Of a stretch of 64,000 bases of DNA, positions 20,939 to 32,757 are shown in pieces. Both the position numbers and the translations under genes were made by a program. The stretch is from Amblyomma americanum (taxonomy: Eukaryota > Arthropoda > Arachnida > Ixodida > Ixodidae). The stretch lies in the NCBI RefSeq assembly GCF_052857255.1, contig NC_135498.1, positions 159,325,124-159,389,123 of the forward strand. The letters run 5' to 3'. Within the stretch, counting starts at the first letter, position 1; every line of letters begins with the position of its first letter. A model generated the notes under the pieces. That model was not told the origin of the DNA. It ran no database searches and saw only the letters and a list, made by a program, of their open reading frames with translations.

Positions 20939-23463
20939 TTAAGGCGGTGCTTAAGCCCCTCCAATTTTTATTTTTACGCATGAACAGGTGCATCTCATGG
21001 TGTGTTAAAGAAACTACGAAAAGCTTCTAAGCAGGCAGAGCTTAAGTGACCCCTCCAATTTTTTTTTTATAGCTGCATTCTAGTGTAGCACAGGCAAATT
21101 AACTAATGCTTAGATTCGCCTGTGTGTCATTCTAACACTCATAGAGCGTTACTATTTCTTTTCTACACAGTGTTGTTCAAGAATTATATGACGTAGAACG
21201 GCTGCACGCAGGAGGAGGTGATGAAGGCATCAAAGAATATTAGGATGCGGCTCTCACAGAAAGCGTGCGAGCTGCGGCCACAGAGGCCTTCAAAATAAAT
21301 GAACATCTTTTGTGCTACTCGAGCAGCCGCGCTGCTACTCGAGCAGCCACGGCAGCTATGGCACAGGCCGCGCAGGCAGTGGCGAAGGTGTATGACGACT
21401 TGTGTTTTGGGTACAGGGGGAACATTGCCGTGGTGTTACGACGGCACATGGATGACGCGGGGGCACTTGTCACATATGGGCGTCGGAGCCGTAGTGGAAC
21501 TCTTCACTGGTTATGTGCTCGATTATGTGGTGCTGTGAAACTTTTGTCTGGGCTGCGAAACTGGCCCAAAGCCGAACAATGACGGCTATGAACTCTGGAA
21601 ATCGCGCCATGAGTGCCAAAAGAACACCAACTGCAAGGCTGCCCAAATGGAGGTAGAGGCAGGCAAAATTCTATTTGAGAGGTCTCTACAGCGCCACAAC
21701 ATGCGCTACACAACGATGTTATGCGATGGGGACAGTCGCACGTTTAATGCCCTTCAAGATGCTAAAATCTATGGCTACATTGAAGTAGTCAAGGAGGACT
21801 GCATAAACCATGTGCACAAGCGCATGGGAGCAGCTTTGCGCAACCTCTTGCAGAGACACAAGGGTGCAGGAAAACAGTCTCAGTGGCAGACGAAGGCTCA
21901 CAGCTGATCTAATTGACAAGCTGGCTAAATATTATGGCCGAGCGCTAAGGTCAAATGTAGGTAATGTGGATGCCATGCAGCAAGCCGTGATGGCGACATA
22001 TTACCACATCAAGTCTACTGATGACTGCCCCAATCACACTTTGTGTCCCACTGGTGAGCAGCCTTGGTGCCGCCACAACGCTGCAAAAGCAAAAGAGGAG
22101 CCCGAACCGAAGCATAAATACAGTCTGCCAAGCGATGTGGCTGAAGCACTTTTGACCGTATACAGTCGCTTATCAAAGAAGAGCCTGCTGCAGAGGAGAG
22201 GTGCGTTCAGGGGAAGACCCAGAATTCAAACGAGAGCTTCCAATGGACCATCTGGACCTTGATCCACAAAGAGCGGCATTCGTCACTGTTTGCTGTGGAA
22301 GCAGCCACAGCAGAAGCTGTGCTGCACTTCAATGCCGGCTGCAAGCATACAGCAACAGCAATTCTGCAAGAACGCAACGCAAACGTGCCAGCAACTATCT
22401 CCAGGAGAGCTGAAGAAAAAGACTTGCGCCGTAACACGCGTTCTGCGAAGAAGCGGGCGGCTTCGCTTCGCTTTGCTAAAGCGGAAAAAAAAGCACCGCG
22501 ACAGCATGCACCCTGACTATGCTCCTGGTGCATTTTGAAAGCATACGAAGGTCTTTGGGGTTTTCTTTCCTGAATAAATATGCTGTGAGGCTTGAGTGCT
22601 TCTCACAATCCCCCAATTTTGGTGGTGTTGCATTTTTGAAAGATTAATATCTCCGGTCCTATTCTTGCTATTGCTATAATTTTTTTTTTTGCTAGAAAGG
22701 GAACCTTGTGAGTCACATGACACCAAGGTAAGTGCAATGACCACAAGAAAAAATTTACTGAGAAGGTTATCTGTCTTGGGTACCCAAATGGACCTTTCCT
22801 TTCAAAAGTTTTGTAATTGATAACTTAGGCTGAAATTGGCATAAGCCATTAATTTTTGCTTTAGTTCACTTTCCACTAGTTTCTCATCATGTTGACATAT
22901 CAATCATTGACATAATTTTACATGTACATACTGTGAGATGTTTTTCCTCGTTTTCTCAAAACTGCAATTTTGAGGGTTCTGCAATATTGGAGGAGCGATA
23001 TCTCAAACTATTTGTGCTATAGCTCTCATTCTTGTTCTGTTAGAAAGAAAAACTCTTGGACAGTGCATTAAGACTAAAATATGTTCAGTTATTACACGGC
23101 AGCATTTACAAAATTAATTATCAATTTTGGGTGCCAACTTAGGCTTTTTGACACAAAAGTTTGACTAGATGTAACTTTGGTTGAAATTCTTCTAGCACAT
23201 TAATTCTTGTCATGTTGCACTCTATGATCCTTCTAGATCACTCTGGCAGGTCTATTCTCATCATGCCATAGAGTGTTTAGTAATTAGCTCACCTCCAAAT
23301 GAACAACATGAATTAGGTGAAATTTTGAAAACTATTTCATCTACAAGTAAACTAATCAGATATTTGAAATCAGCATGCAAAAATATACAAATGGTGCAAG
23401 TTTCAACAAGACCCCCCACCCATAAATAAGGAAAAAAGTTTTAAGAGGGGTGTCCCCCCTTAA
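20939..23463 (+). pseudogene. MULE-B: Mutator-like transposase remnant
   Basis: Coding remnant 21180-22540 with the same order as MULE-A: DGTWMTRGH near 21450 (first Asp kept, with a frameshift), FERSLQRHNMRYTTMLCDGD with the second Asp near 21725, CINHVHKRMGAALRN, then LIDKLAKYYGRALRS, and the end YAPGAF near 22538. At least four frame changes are needed and the third acidic segment is preserved only in part (NSNESFQW near 22225). A 0.9-kb AT-rich 3' region follows and ends CCCCCCTTAA at 23454-23463. The left end TTAAGGCGGTG at 20939 is a tentative terminal repeat. Two direct copies of a CCCCTCCAATTTTT block lie near 20957 and 21050. Confidence 0.7.
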
Positions 23464-23880
23464 TTGATGCCTTCGTGAAATACCTAAAATGAAAGTCGTC
23501 TAACTTGGGAACATACTCAGCAAGAAGCCCATCGTGTTTTTTTTTCTGCTTAGAACTATGCTTCGCTGAGGGGAATACACAAATTAAAGCAGTGTCAATC
23601 CTGCAGGATGTAGAGCATTATCATCAGACATGTGTAGTAAGTGTGTTTTTCGAAATTCTAACCGACCATTTACATAGTGGATGCAAGTTACATAGCTGAT
23701 TTCATTGTCTGGGTCAATCAGGCACTCGTTTCTCAAACTGTAAAGGCACTTAATTAATCTCAATAAGTTGAACTACAATGCCGGATGTTGCACTGCCATC
23801 GGGACTGTAGCACATACGTTGTTGCTCGGAATCGATGATCAGCCCAACGAGAAAGCAACTTAAACTAAATGTAGCAGTGG
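23464..23880. other. No recognised feature
   Basis: Between MULE-B and Tigger-2. AT-rich, no coding frame recognised; may include the eroded 5' end of Tigger-2. Confidence 0.3.
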
Positions 23881-25351
23881 TGGCGTCAAAGCTTTCAATG
23901 CATTAAAATCCGCAGGGAAGCAGGCGTTGACTCAGAATGGCATCGGGGCCAGTGCGCATCTGCTATGTGGCCGGGCCGACGCCGACGCACCGGGCATGAG
24001 GAATGCACAGGGCCACCAGGCCAGTTTCGAAGGGGGCGCGCACTCTGGCCTCAAGACCGACCGCGACTGAGCGTCCGGTTAATGCGGCGAGTGCCACGAG
24101 ATGGCGCTGGCGATGTGGTTGCTGCTAGTGCCACCATACCAGCGCACGGAGCACATAACACGGACGAGAACACTCTGTTTTGGCAGATGCTGCCAAGCAG
24201 AACCTTGGCACTTAAAAATGAGAAGTGACATGGCGGCAAACTCAACAAAGCACGTGTGGCGGTCCTTCTCACGGTGAATATGGATGGCTTGTCGCCGATG
24301 TGCCTTCGAGGGTGCTCCTCGCTCCCAGTCATGTACCAGTCAAACAGCACAGCCTGGATGACCAGGGCACTGTTTGAGACTTGGCTGCGTGACTGGGACG
24401 ATGAGCTTGCGTTGAGCGGACACAAGATTTGCTTGCTGCTCGACAATTGCTCTGCTCACCACTCTGGTATTTCACTCAAAAACAGAGTTTTGTTTTCTGC
24501 CGCCGAATGCGACGGCAGAGTTGCAACCACTGGACCAAGGGATAATCCGGGCTTTCAAGCAGGGACATCGGAAACGCATTGTGGACCAGCTCCCAGGGAA
24601 GTTGCGAATGGATGCCGAACTAAAAATTGATTTCTTAGGCGCGATCCAGATGATAAGCCGCGCCTGGCAAGACGTAACACGCGACACGATCGCTAACTGC
24701 TTTCGGCATGCTGGGCTCTGCGAGGCTGGTGCTGAAGCCATGAGTGCAGGTGAAGACGATGGCGAGTGTACGGTTTTATGAGAAGAACTTGCCCGCGTTC
24801 CTAACGCTGTGCCTCAGGAAGTCTGCTTGCATGATATTGTGGTGGTAGATGAAGAGGTAGCAGTGACGGCAAGCCCCCTGGATGCTCAAATTGTCGCCAA
24901 GGTGCTGGCGTCTGGTGACATGAAGGGCGAGAAGCCTCCGCCACCAGAAGACGATTGCCTTCGCCCTACGTTGGCTGAAGCACTTTCCACAGCAGATATG
25001 CTGTGCCGCTACTGTGCACATATCAAGGGGAGCGGACTTGAAGTGCATAACATTATATCTCGTGTTGAGAGTGTAATTCACAGTGATGTTGATAGGCGCA
25101 CTGTCCCAACGAAGATCACTGCCTACTGCAAGTAAGTGCAGACTGCTGTACAATAATTTGCTTTCGGGCCAAATTATGTGTGGTGAGTGGCATGTTGTTA
25201 CTTCCACCTGCGTGTTTTCGGCGGACTTGACATCTTGTATAACGATTTAGGTACTAAAATTCTTTAAAAGTGGGTTCGGCTATATCGAAATATTTGATAT
25301 ATCAAACAAATTTCGGAAATCAATGCCATTCGTTATAACCAGGGTTGACTG
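23881..25351 (+). pseudogene. Tigger-2: pogo-like transposase remnant
   Basis: The recognisable part begins near 24150: HNTDENTLFWQMLPSRTL (first Asp), LLLDNCSAHHSG (second, near 24440), then after a frameshift QPLDQGIIRAFK (third, near 24525) and TIANCFRHAGLCEAG. A further stop at 24778 precedes a tail frame (24809-25135) with acidic residues and the family C-terminal motif KITAYCK. The DNA-binding N-terminal half is absent or unrecognisable. The right end GGTTGACTG at 25343-25351 is followed by TA, as expected for the superfamily. Confidence 0.72.
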
Positions 25352-25353
25352 TA

Positions 25354-27000
25354 AGTCGAAACCCGCGATAACAAAATCACTAGAATACGAAATTCTCACC
25401 ACAACGAAATATTTCCGGATCCCCGGCAAATGCCCATAGGGGCCAATGTATTTCGTATCTCTCGGTAACGAAACATTTTCGTACCGCAACCCCACGATAA
25501 CGAAATCAGCTGCAAGGCCGGTCCGCATACTGTCTCCCATATTATGAATAACAGCGTCAAAAAGGCGCTCAAATTGAGTAAACTGCCACAGCGCGCTTGT
25601 GTGGCTGCACCGACAGTGTTGGCGCCTGGCAACCTTGCAGCCGGCGCAACTTTAGCCACCTTTAGCCAGCGCTAGCCGCCATACCGGCGCAGCGTGTGCC
25701 CTCTGAGATCAGTTCCGCAGGGCGCTGCTCGCGGAGGCCGCACCTGGACACGCTCAGGGCATGGCCTCCGAGACCACCCGCACGCAATTGCGCGCGGGTC
25801 AAATGATCATCGGCGCTGCACATTTAGGCCTACGAAGCGGTGCACGTGCATTCGTTGTATGCGATGGTGGTTGTGTGTGTGTGTTTGAGAGAGAGGAGAG
25901 AGACAGCAGTCAACACATTTGCGTTTCAAAAGATGTCTCCGCCAGCCAAAAAACGAAGATTTTTGCCACAGCAAGAGAAAGCTGCCATCATTGCCCAAAC
26001 AGAAAAAGGGAGGAAAAAAGTGGATATTGCCGACGAGTACGTGATTGCGTGCAGCTCTCTGTCTACAATTTAGAAAGTAAGGCAGCCATTCTCGGTGCAC
26101 TTGAAAATGGTGATCGCGCACACCACGAAACAGTGACGGCTGTGGCGCTCCCGGACGTCGACAAGGCGGTGTTTGCCTGGTTTTGTGAACAGCGCGTGAA
26201 CAAAGTGCCTCTGCCTGGCAAAGTGTTGCAACAAAAGGCTCTGGGCTTGCCTGCACACTGAAGCATGAACAATTCAAAGCAAGTGCTGGCTGGTTGAGCC
26301 GCTTTAAAGCCCGTCACGATATTTTGGCCAAAATGATTCCGGGTGAAACAGCAGGAATGGACCCGGTGGCAACGTCGACATGGCAGCTGACTTCCGAAGA
26401 AATCCTTGGGCAGTACAAACCCACAGACGAGTACAATGCAGACGGAATGGGTTTATTCTATCAAATGCTGCCTTCGAAGACCCTGGATCTGAAAGCTCAA
26501 AAATGCCACAGAGGGAAGCACAGCAAACAGCATGTGACAGTATTGTGCTCTAAAATGGACGGCACTGACGAATGGCCGCTTCTTGTCACTAGCCGGAGCA
26601 AGAAGCCCCACTGCTTCAAGGGGAACCGCACGCTGCCTGTCCAGTACACCTCAAACGAAAAATCTTGGATGGCTCGTTCAATATTTTCAGCTGGCTATGC
26701 CTTCGATGCCGACATAAGAAAGGCAGGCAGGTCGGTGAGTCTTGTTTTAGACAACTGTACCACCCATCACGTTGATATGGAGCTCACAAACGTGCGCTTG
26801 TTTTTTTTTTCCCCGCTCGGGTGCACTTCTGTTGTGCAGCCGCTCGACCAAGGCGTCATATGAAGTGTGAAATGCGCCTACATAGAGAAGCTAATTCAGT
26901 CCCAAGCAGCAGTGGCCGATGGCCTATCATTGGACATGACTTAGAATGCTCTCGATGGCCATCATACTTGGCCAGCACCCTGCTTCCTTGATAAGAACTA
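25354..27000 (+). pseudogene. Tigger-3, first segment (5' end and most of transposase)
   Basis: Starts right after the TA that ends Tigger-2: AGTCGAAACCCGCGATAAC, with CCCATAGGGGCCAATGTATT in the leader, a motif also in Tigger-1 (18110) and at 60110. Transposase from ATG 25933 (MSPPAKKRRFLPQQEKAAII, psq domain), frame change near 26040, CENP-B-type HTH (KAAILGALENGDR), frame change near 26260, core with YNADGMGLFY (the usual Glu after the Asp is Gly), LVLDNCTTHHVD and VVQPLDQGVI, then TGA at 26864. Degenerate coding continues to about 27000 (PASLIRT), where MULE-C begins. The remaining segments are 29938-30103 and 40732-41199. Confidence 0.7.
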
Positions 27001-29937
27001 GCTTGGATACCATGCTGAATACAACTAGACAGGACGATCATTGGTCAGATGGCTTGGGAACTCTTTGGCCACCATGCACGATCACACGTTTCATTCCTGA
27101 ATACGTAACATACCTGGGCTAAATATAAATGTGTGCTGTGAGGGATTGCCTGCCTAGCGTCGTTTTTATTTCGTCGCCCCTTTCGCGCACATTCCTCTGG
27201 CGCCTGCTTCGAGTTGATCGGACGGCCGCGTTACGAGAGACCTGTGAAGAACACCGATGAAAGAAATAGTTCTTCAAAAAAATTCAGACCTAATTATCAT
27301 GAAATCACCTGTATCTGCACGAAAAAAGTAAATGAAACATCCACATATTTCCCACAAATAAGTGTAATTTGTGCATGTAAAGTTGGCCTAAAAAAGTTTG
27401 TCAGCATAATTTTGTATCCATCCGCCGAGTGCGCCTCACGTGTTGCTTCTATCACTGCGGCATGTTGCAGCGGTTGCAGTGCTGCAGTCTTTAGTAGCTT
27501 CGTTGAATTGTGCCTGTCCCTACGATAATCTGCAAATTTCAATGTTTTGGGACAGTTCTGCACGATTGCAATATTTCAACTGCTCACAATCGACATGCCT
27601 CCGACGTCTTTCACGGCGGATTTGTTGGCCGGGTAATTTTACTTAGTGTGAGCACGCCATGTGCCATTAATGCTATACTTATTTTAAGCTTGGGGACAGT
27701 GAGTTGGAAGCTGCAACCAGCTTATTTTCCATTCTTCTGGGCTGGCGCAGTTTGCAATCACCACTGTGCAAATGGCGGGAATGGATTAATCCATTCGAAG
27801 TTGTTATTTTTTAGAAGTTGCAAGTGCTCTTGAAGAAAAGAGTGGTTGCGGCACGATCACTATAGGTCTAGCGCTTGCAGGTCTGTGGTCGTACAGTAAT
27901 TTAAGGGCAATGTTGTCATGCATTATGCTGACAACAAACCGATGCTGATCTGCGAGTGGTGTGGTGAGATAGCAACTGAGTAGAGTTCGCGACGTGTACA
28001 GGGTGAAAAGAAATGGAACCCGCTTGAAATTAATATCCTTGCCGCGTGCGCGATCCTCGCAACAGGTAACGGCCAAACGGCCATGAATGACATTTTCGCA
28101 GCAATGGGCCTGTCTGGCCGAGGTCTCCATAACAAGACGTTTCAGTGGATTTTGAAAAAAACTCTGAACCCTGGTGTGACGCATGCAGCTGAGGCTGTTA
28201 TGGTGCAGTGCGCAGAAAAAGCGGCTGCAGTTTATGAGTTTTCGACACAAAGGCAACATTGCTGTGTGCTTTGGTGCCACCTGGATGACGCAGGGCCATT
28301 CTTCACATATAGGAGTAGGTGCAGTGGCGGAGCTATTTACCGACTACATCCTGGACTATGTCGTGCTTTCAAAATTTTGTCTGGGCTGTGAAATTGAACC
28401 CAAACCTGACTCTGATGAGTATGCTGGGTAAAGGAAATCCCATAAGAGCCAGAAGAACACTGATTGCAAATCTGGCCAAACGGAAGTTGAGGCTGGATTG
28501 ATCTTGTTCCAGCGTTCTTTGGAATGCAACAAAGTAAAGTACAGAACCATGCTGTGTGACAGTGAGAGCTGCACTTTTAATGCTATCAAGGATGCAAAGG
28601 TGTACGGCTTCGTAGATGTACAGAAAGAAGACTGCATCAATCATACAAAAACGTACGGGTGCAGCGCTTCGAAACCTGCTTCAGAAGCACGAAAAAGTGA
28701 AGGCATGCGGGAACTTGGTGGGAAGGGGAGGCTCACAGCAGACCTCATCCAAAAGGCTGAGTGCCTATAATGGTAGAGCACTCATGTCTCACTGTGGTGA
28801 TGTTGACGCCATGCAGAGAGCGATAATGGCAACTTACCACCATGTCACGTCAACCGACAGCTGCTCTAACCACAGCCTGCACCCAAGTGGCAAAGATTCT
28901 TGGCGCCGTCATAATGCAGCAACAGCAAAAGATGAGCCACAACCAAGGCACAAGTATAACTTGCCAGCAGACGTGGCAAAGGCACTTTTGCCTGTGTATG
29001 AGCGCTTGGCAGATGAAAAGCTGCTGGAGAGGTGCAAGCTCGGGAGAACCTAAAACTCCAATGAATCGCTCCACTCAGTCATCTGGAGTATGATTTCCAA
29101 AGAGCAGCATTTCTCCCTTTTTGCTGTGGAGGCAGCTGTTGCAGGATCAGTGCTAGGCTTCAATAATGGGAATGAATATACCGCGACAACAATTCTTCAA
29201 GAAATGAATGTGAATGTAACAGACTCCGGCTCAAAAAGAGCCAAAAGAAAAAGACTTGCGTCTCACCACTGCTTCCAGCAAGAAACGGGCATTATCACTG
29301 GGCATCCAGATGATGGCAAAAAAGAAGCACCAATCTGGGATGCACCCGGATTATTCCCCAGGTGCAGTCTTGTAATTTGAGGAGCTTTTGTTCTCATAAA
29401 GGTGCTTGAAACTGTTTTTCTTCATTTTCTCAAAAATACAATTTTGACACACTAGCAGTTTTGTAGTGAACGTCTCTCAGCTTGTAGTTGTGCTAGCGCA
29501 GTAATTTTTTTTTTCCTGAATACAGAAACTCTTAATCTTTGTAGTAAGACTTATTTCACTGCACATATTGGTCAGTAACATTTTTAAAAAGATACTTTGC
29601 ATAAGGCAGGTGCAGGAACTTTTGCAGCAATGGGTTCAGCAACCCCTAGCTTTAGACCTAATTGGCCTAGGAGACTCATTCTTGTTTTACTACGTTCCTA
29701 AGATGTTAAACATTATTTGGTATGCGAAATTTTATCAAGGCATCAAGTGTTTGAGAAATTATCAACTCCAAATCAGAAACATGAAATTACTAATATTTTG
29801 AAAACTATTTGTTGTATGGAAAAATTAAATGCAGATTTAGAATCGGTGCATAAAACTTTATTGAAACTTCGAACTTTCATTGCAATCGATCCACAAATTA
29901 AAAAAATGGTTCAAAGACGGGTGTCCCTCCTAAACAG
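27001..29937 (+). pseudogene. MULE-C: Mutator-like transposase remnant inside Tigger-3
   Basis: Coding remnant about 28000-29380: GNGQTAMNDIFAAMGLSGRG, a first catalytic segment reading FGATWMTQG (the Asp of FDGTW is lost), TMLCDSESCTFNA (second Asp segment altered, GDS to SES), NSNESLHSVIW (third, Glu kept, after a stop near 29051). Frames change at least four times. The 3' AT-rich region ends GGGTGTCCCTCCTAA near 29932. AACT-containing flanks on both sides (AAGAACT before, AGAAAACT after) may be an eroded target duplication. The 27001-27850 part is not recognised and may hold the 5' region. Confidence 0.65.
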
Positions 29938-30103
29938 AAAACTGCTGTCGTAAAGCAGGCCTAGCAGTAGCCGCGGCCACAGCAGCTTGTCCAGAGGCGG
30001 ACGAAGAAAGTGACGGTTCGCACATGCTTGAAAACACAGAACGGCAAGCACATCAGCAGTCGTGAGAGCGTCTTCACAGCAGTGGTGCTGTGCCTGAAGG
30101 TGT
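29938..30103 (+). pseudogene. Tigger-3, middle segment
   Basis: Reads NCCRKAGLAVAAATAACPE, which continues the PASLIRT break at 27000 in the order usual for the family (IRNCFRKAGL-type motif). This identifies MULE-C as an insertion into Tigger-3. Ends where the Gypsy-B 5' LTR begins. Confidence 0.55.
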
Positions 30104-30829
30104 TGTTGTGATCGGAGGCCCCGACAGCGGGAACAGACGAGCCCGGCAGGCGCCATCCAACTATGTTTGACCAAAGGTGCTGTCGTCCTGAGAAGAGGAT
30201 TAGGAACGGCTCCTGGCGACGGCGAGCAGTGACGAAAGGCCTCTAATCCCTTCGTCCGGAGTATGGAATGCGGCGTTTCTGAACTGCGCCCTCACGTGGA
30301 CCGGCAGAAAGACCCGAACAAAGGCGCCGGACCCTCCCTGCGGCCCAACAAAGCGGGGGCAGACACGGCTGATTCATCTTACCCTCTGGAATTCACCGGG
30401 ACCGTCAGGACGCATCTTTCCCACGGAGGGGATCACCGCCTACAAAGCCAACGACCTTATGCACCAGGTCAACCAGTCGGAAACCGCATTCCAGGACCTC
30501 AAGGCGCCAGGATTTCTTATCGCCTGTGCACGTGTTTGTGAGGGCGGAGCGGTCACGGGGTTAGGGCGCAGACTATGAAGAGTGTGTCTGCCCATTGGAC
30601 GCTTGACCAGCCAGCGGATTCCCTAGCTAGGTGCCTAGGGAATATCCACTGTATTTAAGCCGCAATTTGGCGGGTTTCACGGCACTTCATCTCTGACTTT
30701 AGGTCTCCCTGCTTCTGTGGTAAATATGTAAATAAACCTTCAAGTTTACTAACCCTCCTGAAGGCTTCCTTCCGTCGTCTGCAGAGTTCATCATCATGCG
30801 GTGAAGACCTCGGTCCCGATATCCAAGCA
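30104..30829 (+). repeat. Gypsy-B 5' LTR
   Basis: Aligns with 39991-40731, with a ~14-bp indel near 30348/40228 and several substitutions. Contains TATTTAAG at 30652-30659 (promoter-like) and AATAAA at 30731-30736 (polyadenylation-like). Confidence 0.85.
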
Positions 30830-30830
30830 T

Positions 30831-31705
30831 GTCCCGATATCCAACCTTATGCTTGCATCTGCTAATCGGTTATTAGGTCTCTTAAAACATAACCTAAAGC
30901 ATGCTCCTCCTCACCTCCGTGCCCATGCCTATACCACTCTAATTCGACCTAAAATCGAATATGCCTCGGCTATTTGGGACCCTTACCAATCTTACCTAAT
31001 AAATAACATTGAATCATTGCAAAACCGCGCCGTTCGTTTTATTTACTCCGATTATTCACGTAACACCAGCATCACAGCCTTAAAGAAACGCACAGGCCTC
31101 CAGGATTTATGTCTCCACCGCAAAATTGCACGACTATTACTTTTTCATAAACTTTATCATCGTCCATCACTTCATAACGACTTTTTTTCTTTGCCTCCTT
31201 CGATTTTTGACCGCCGCGATCATCCCTTTAAAGTTAGGCGTTTCACGTGCAGAACATTTAACTATGCGCATTCATTCTTAACACGCACAATATCTGACTG
31301 GAACACTCTGCCTTCACATATCGCAACCACCACTGATCCTGATAAATATTTTAATCTTATATCTTCAATAACTACTGCTTAACTCTTCGCATACATTGTT
31401 ATTTTTTCATGGCTTCCTTTACAGGGTATGTTATTGCAGGGTATGTCATTAAATGATTCATTGCATTAGTGTTCTGTTTGTATAATTTTAATATTGCAGT
31501 AATCTTCGTTCTTTGCCGCGCTGCCATTCTTTTGATTTTTTTGCTTACTTATGTCATGCGAAGTGTCTTATTTTTGCTTTTGTTGTTTTATATTTGTGGT
31601 TTTGTTTTATTCTGTTCATTTGCCTGTGCCCCCCCCCCCCCTAAGTAATACCCTCTCGAGGGCCTTTAGGGGTATTCTGTATAAATATAAAAATAAATAT
31701 AAATA
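30831..31705 (+). mobile_element. LINE-C: 5'-truncated CR1/L2-like element
   Basis: An open frame to 31382 encodes the C-terminal part of a LINE reverse transcriptase: SANRLLGLLKHNLKHAP, IRPKIEYASAIWDPYQ, LQNRAVRFIYSDYS, ISDWNTLPSH. This thumb/C-terminal region is typical of the CR1/L2 group. The 3' UTR contains a poly-C run (31629) and ends in an AAATA-rich tail at 31685-31705. It lies exactly between the Gypsy-B LTR end and its primer-binding site. No endonuclease or RT palm is present, the usual result of incomplete target-primed reverse transcription. Confidence 0.75.
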
Positions 31706-31710
31706 TCAAC

Positions 31711-31729
31711 TGGTTGGCAGCGGTGGGAT
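31711..31729 (+). promoter_or_regulatory. Gypsy-B primer-binding site
   Basis: TGGTTGGCAGCGGTGGGAT follows a few bases after where the 5' LTR would end without LINE-C; TGG is the complement of tRNA CCA. Downstream leader continues to 31847. Confidence 0.5.
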
Positions 31730-31847
31730 GGTCTGCGCCTGGTCCTGACTGTGGTATGGTAAGTGCGCGGTCTTTCTCTTGGAGCATTGCCAGGTTTTAC
31801 AACTTTGGAAAATTGTTAGCCTAGGTAATCGAAGGTTGGTATAAGAG

Positions 31848-32672
31848 TGAAACAGAATTCGCGCTGGTTGCGATTTTGCCCCGCGGCGGTTAAGCCCGGC
31901 GACGGGGCTCCATCCTGGACATCCGCACCTGCACCCCCCCCCTCTTCTGTCTGGTCTCCGACCGGGAGAAAACAGTTGTTTGGCCGATGACCTCTTGTAC
32001 GTTCGTCGCAGCCTCTGATTCGTCAGCCCCGGGCCCCGGGCTGTCCGGGGACTGTGAGAGAGGGAGATGGGGACACTGCGGGGGGGACTGTAGAATGCGG
32101 CGGAGGGTAGTCGGAGTGGAGATTTTGGATGTGGCGGTGTGCTGGCTAACCGCGCGTGTGTGTGAAGTGTCAGCCGAGAGGTGGTCGGCTCGTCGCGAAG
32201 TGTCTGGCCAGCGAGTAGCGACTCCGGGGACCCGGCAGCGACAGCCCGACGCCATCTCGGACCGGACCTCAACCACCCGAACAGCTAAGCCCCGCCACTC
32301 CCGCCTTTACGAACTCTATCCTTAATTCTGTCCTTAAAAAGTGCTTTGTATACTTGTATTTCTTCTCATCTGTCATCTTAGACTTTGTGTGCAGAATCTA
32401 AAACTTGTTCTGTCTGTTCAGTTCCCATGTTTTGTTGTAATTGATGACATGATAAGTGTTGTTCCGCTTTGCTAATTAAATTCCTTCACCCTTATTACCG
32501 ACTCCTGTGTCGTGCCTCCGGTCAGCCGCTGGTCAGGCGTGGACCTATCGCCGGTTAGCCACTCGGTCCTGCTTAAGGTCTGGCACCTGGGTGGAGGTGT
32601 TTGTCTCTCCTCCCCTAGAATTGGTATCAGAGAGTGTGGAGCCCATTGTATGCGTGCTCCCACTCCGTGACA
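31848..32672 (+). repeat. Gypsy-A 5' LTR
   Basis: TGAAACAG...CCGTGACA, 825 bp, about 99% identical to 37240-38077. Confidence 0.92.
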
Positions 32673-32675
32673 AAC

Positions 32676-32692
32676 TGGCGTCCGCGACAGGA
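32676..32692 (+). promoter_or_regulatory. Gypsy-A primer-binding site
   Basis: TGGCGTCCGCGACAGGA begins three bases after the 5' LTR; starts with TGG, complementary to a tRNA CCA end. Confidence 0.6.
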
Positions 32693-32757
32693 CCCTGTGC
32701 TAACCCTGACTGGCTCTGACCGCGAGACAACGATACAGACGTATACGTTTTTTTTTT

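Noticed and set aside
21315..21360. Small 20-bp tandem (GCTACTCGAGCAGCC) as a CRISPR-like or satellite array
   Set aside because: Only two units within a transposase remnant; a local duplication.
31706..32325. Frames of 110-190 codons in both strands of the Gypsy-A LTRs (also 37049-37730)
   Set aside because: They fall in the LTR, occur in both copies and carry no motif; GC-rich LTR sequence explains them.
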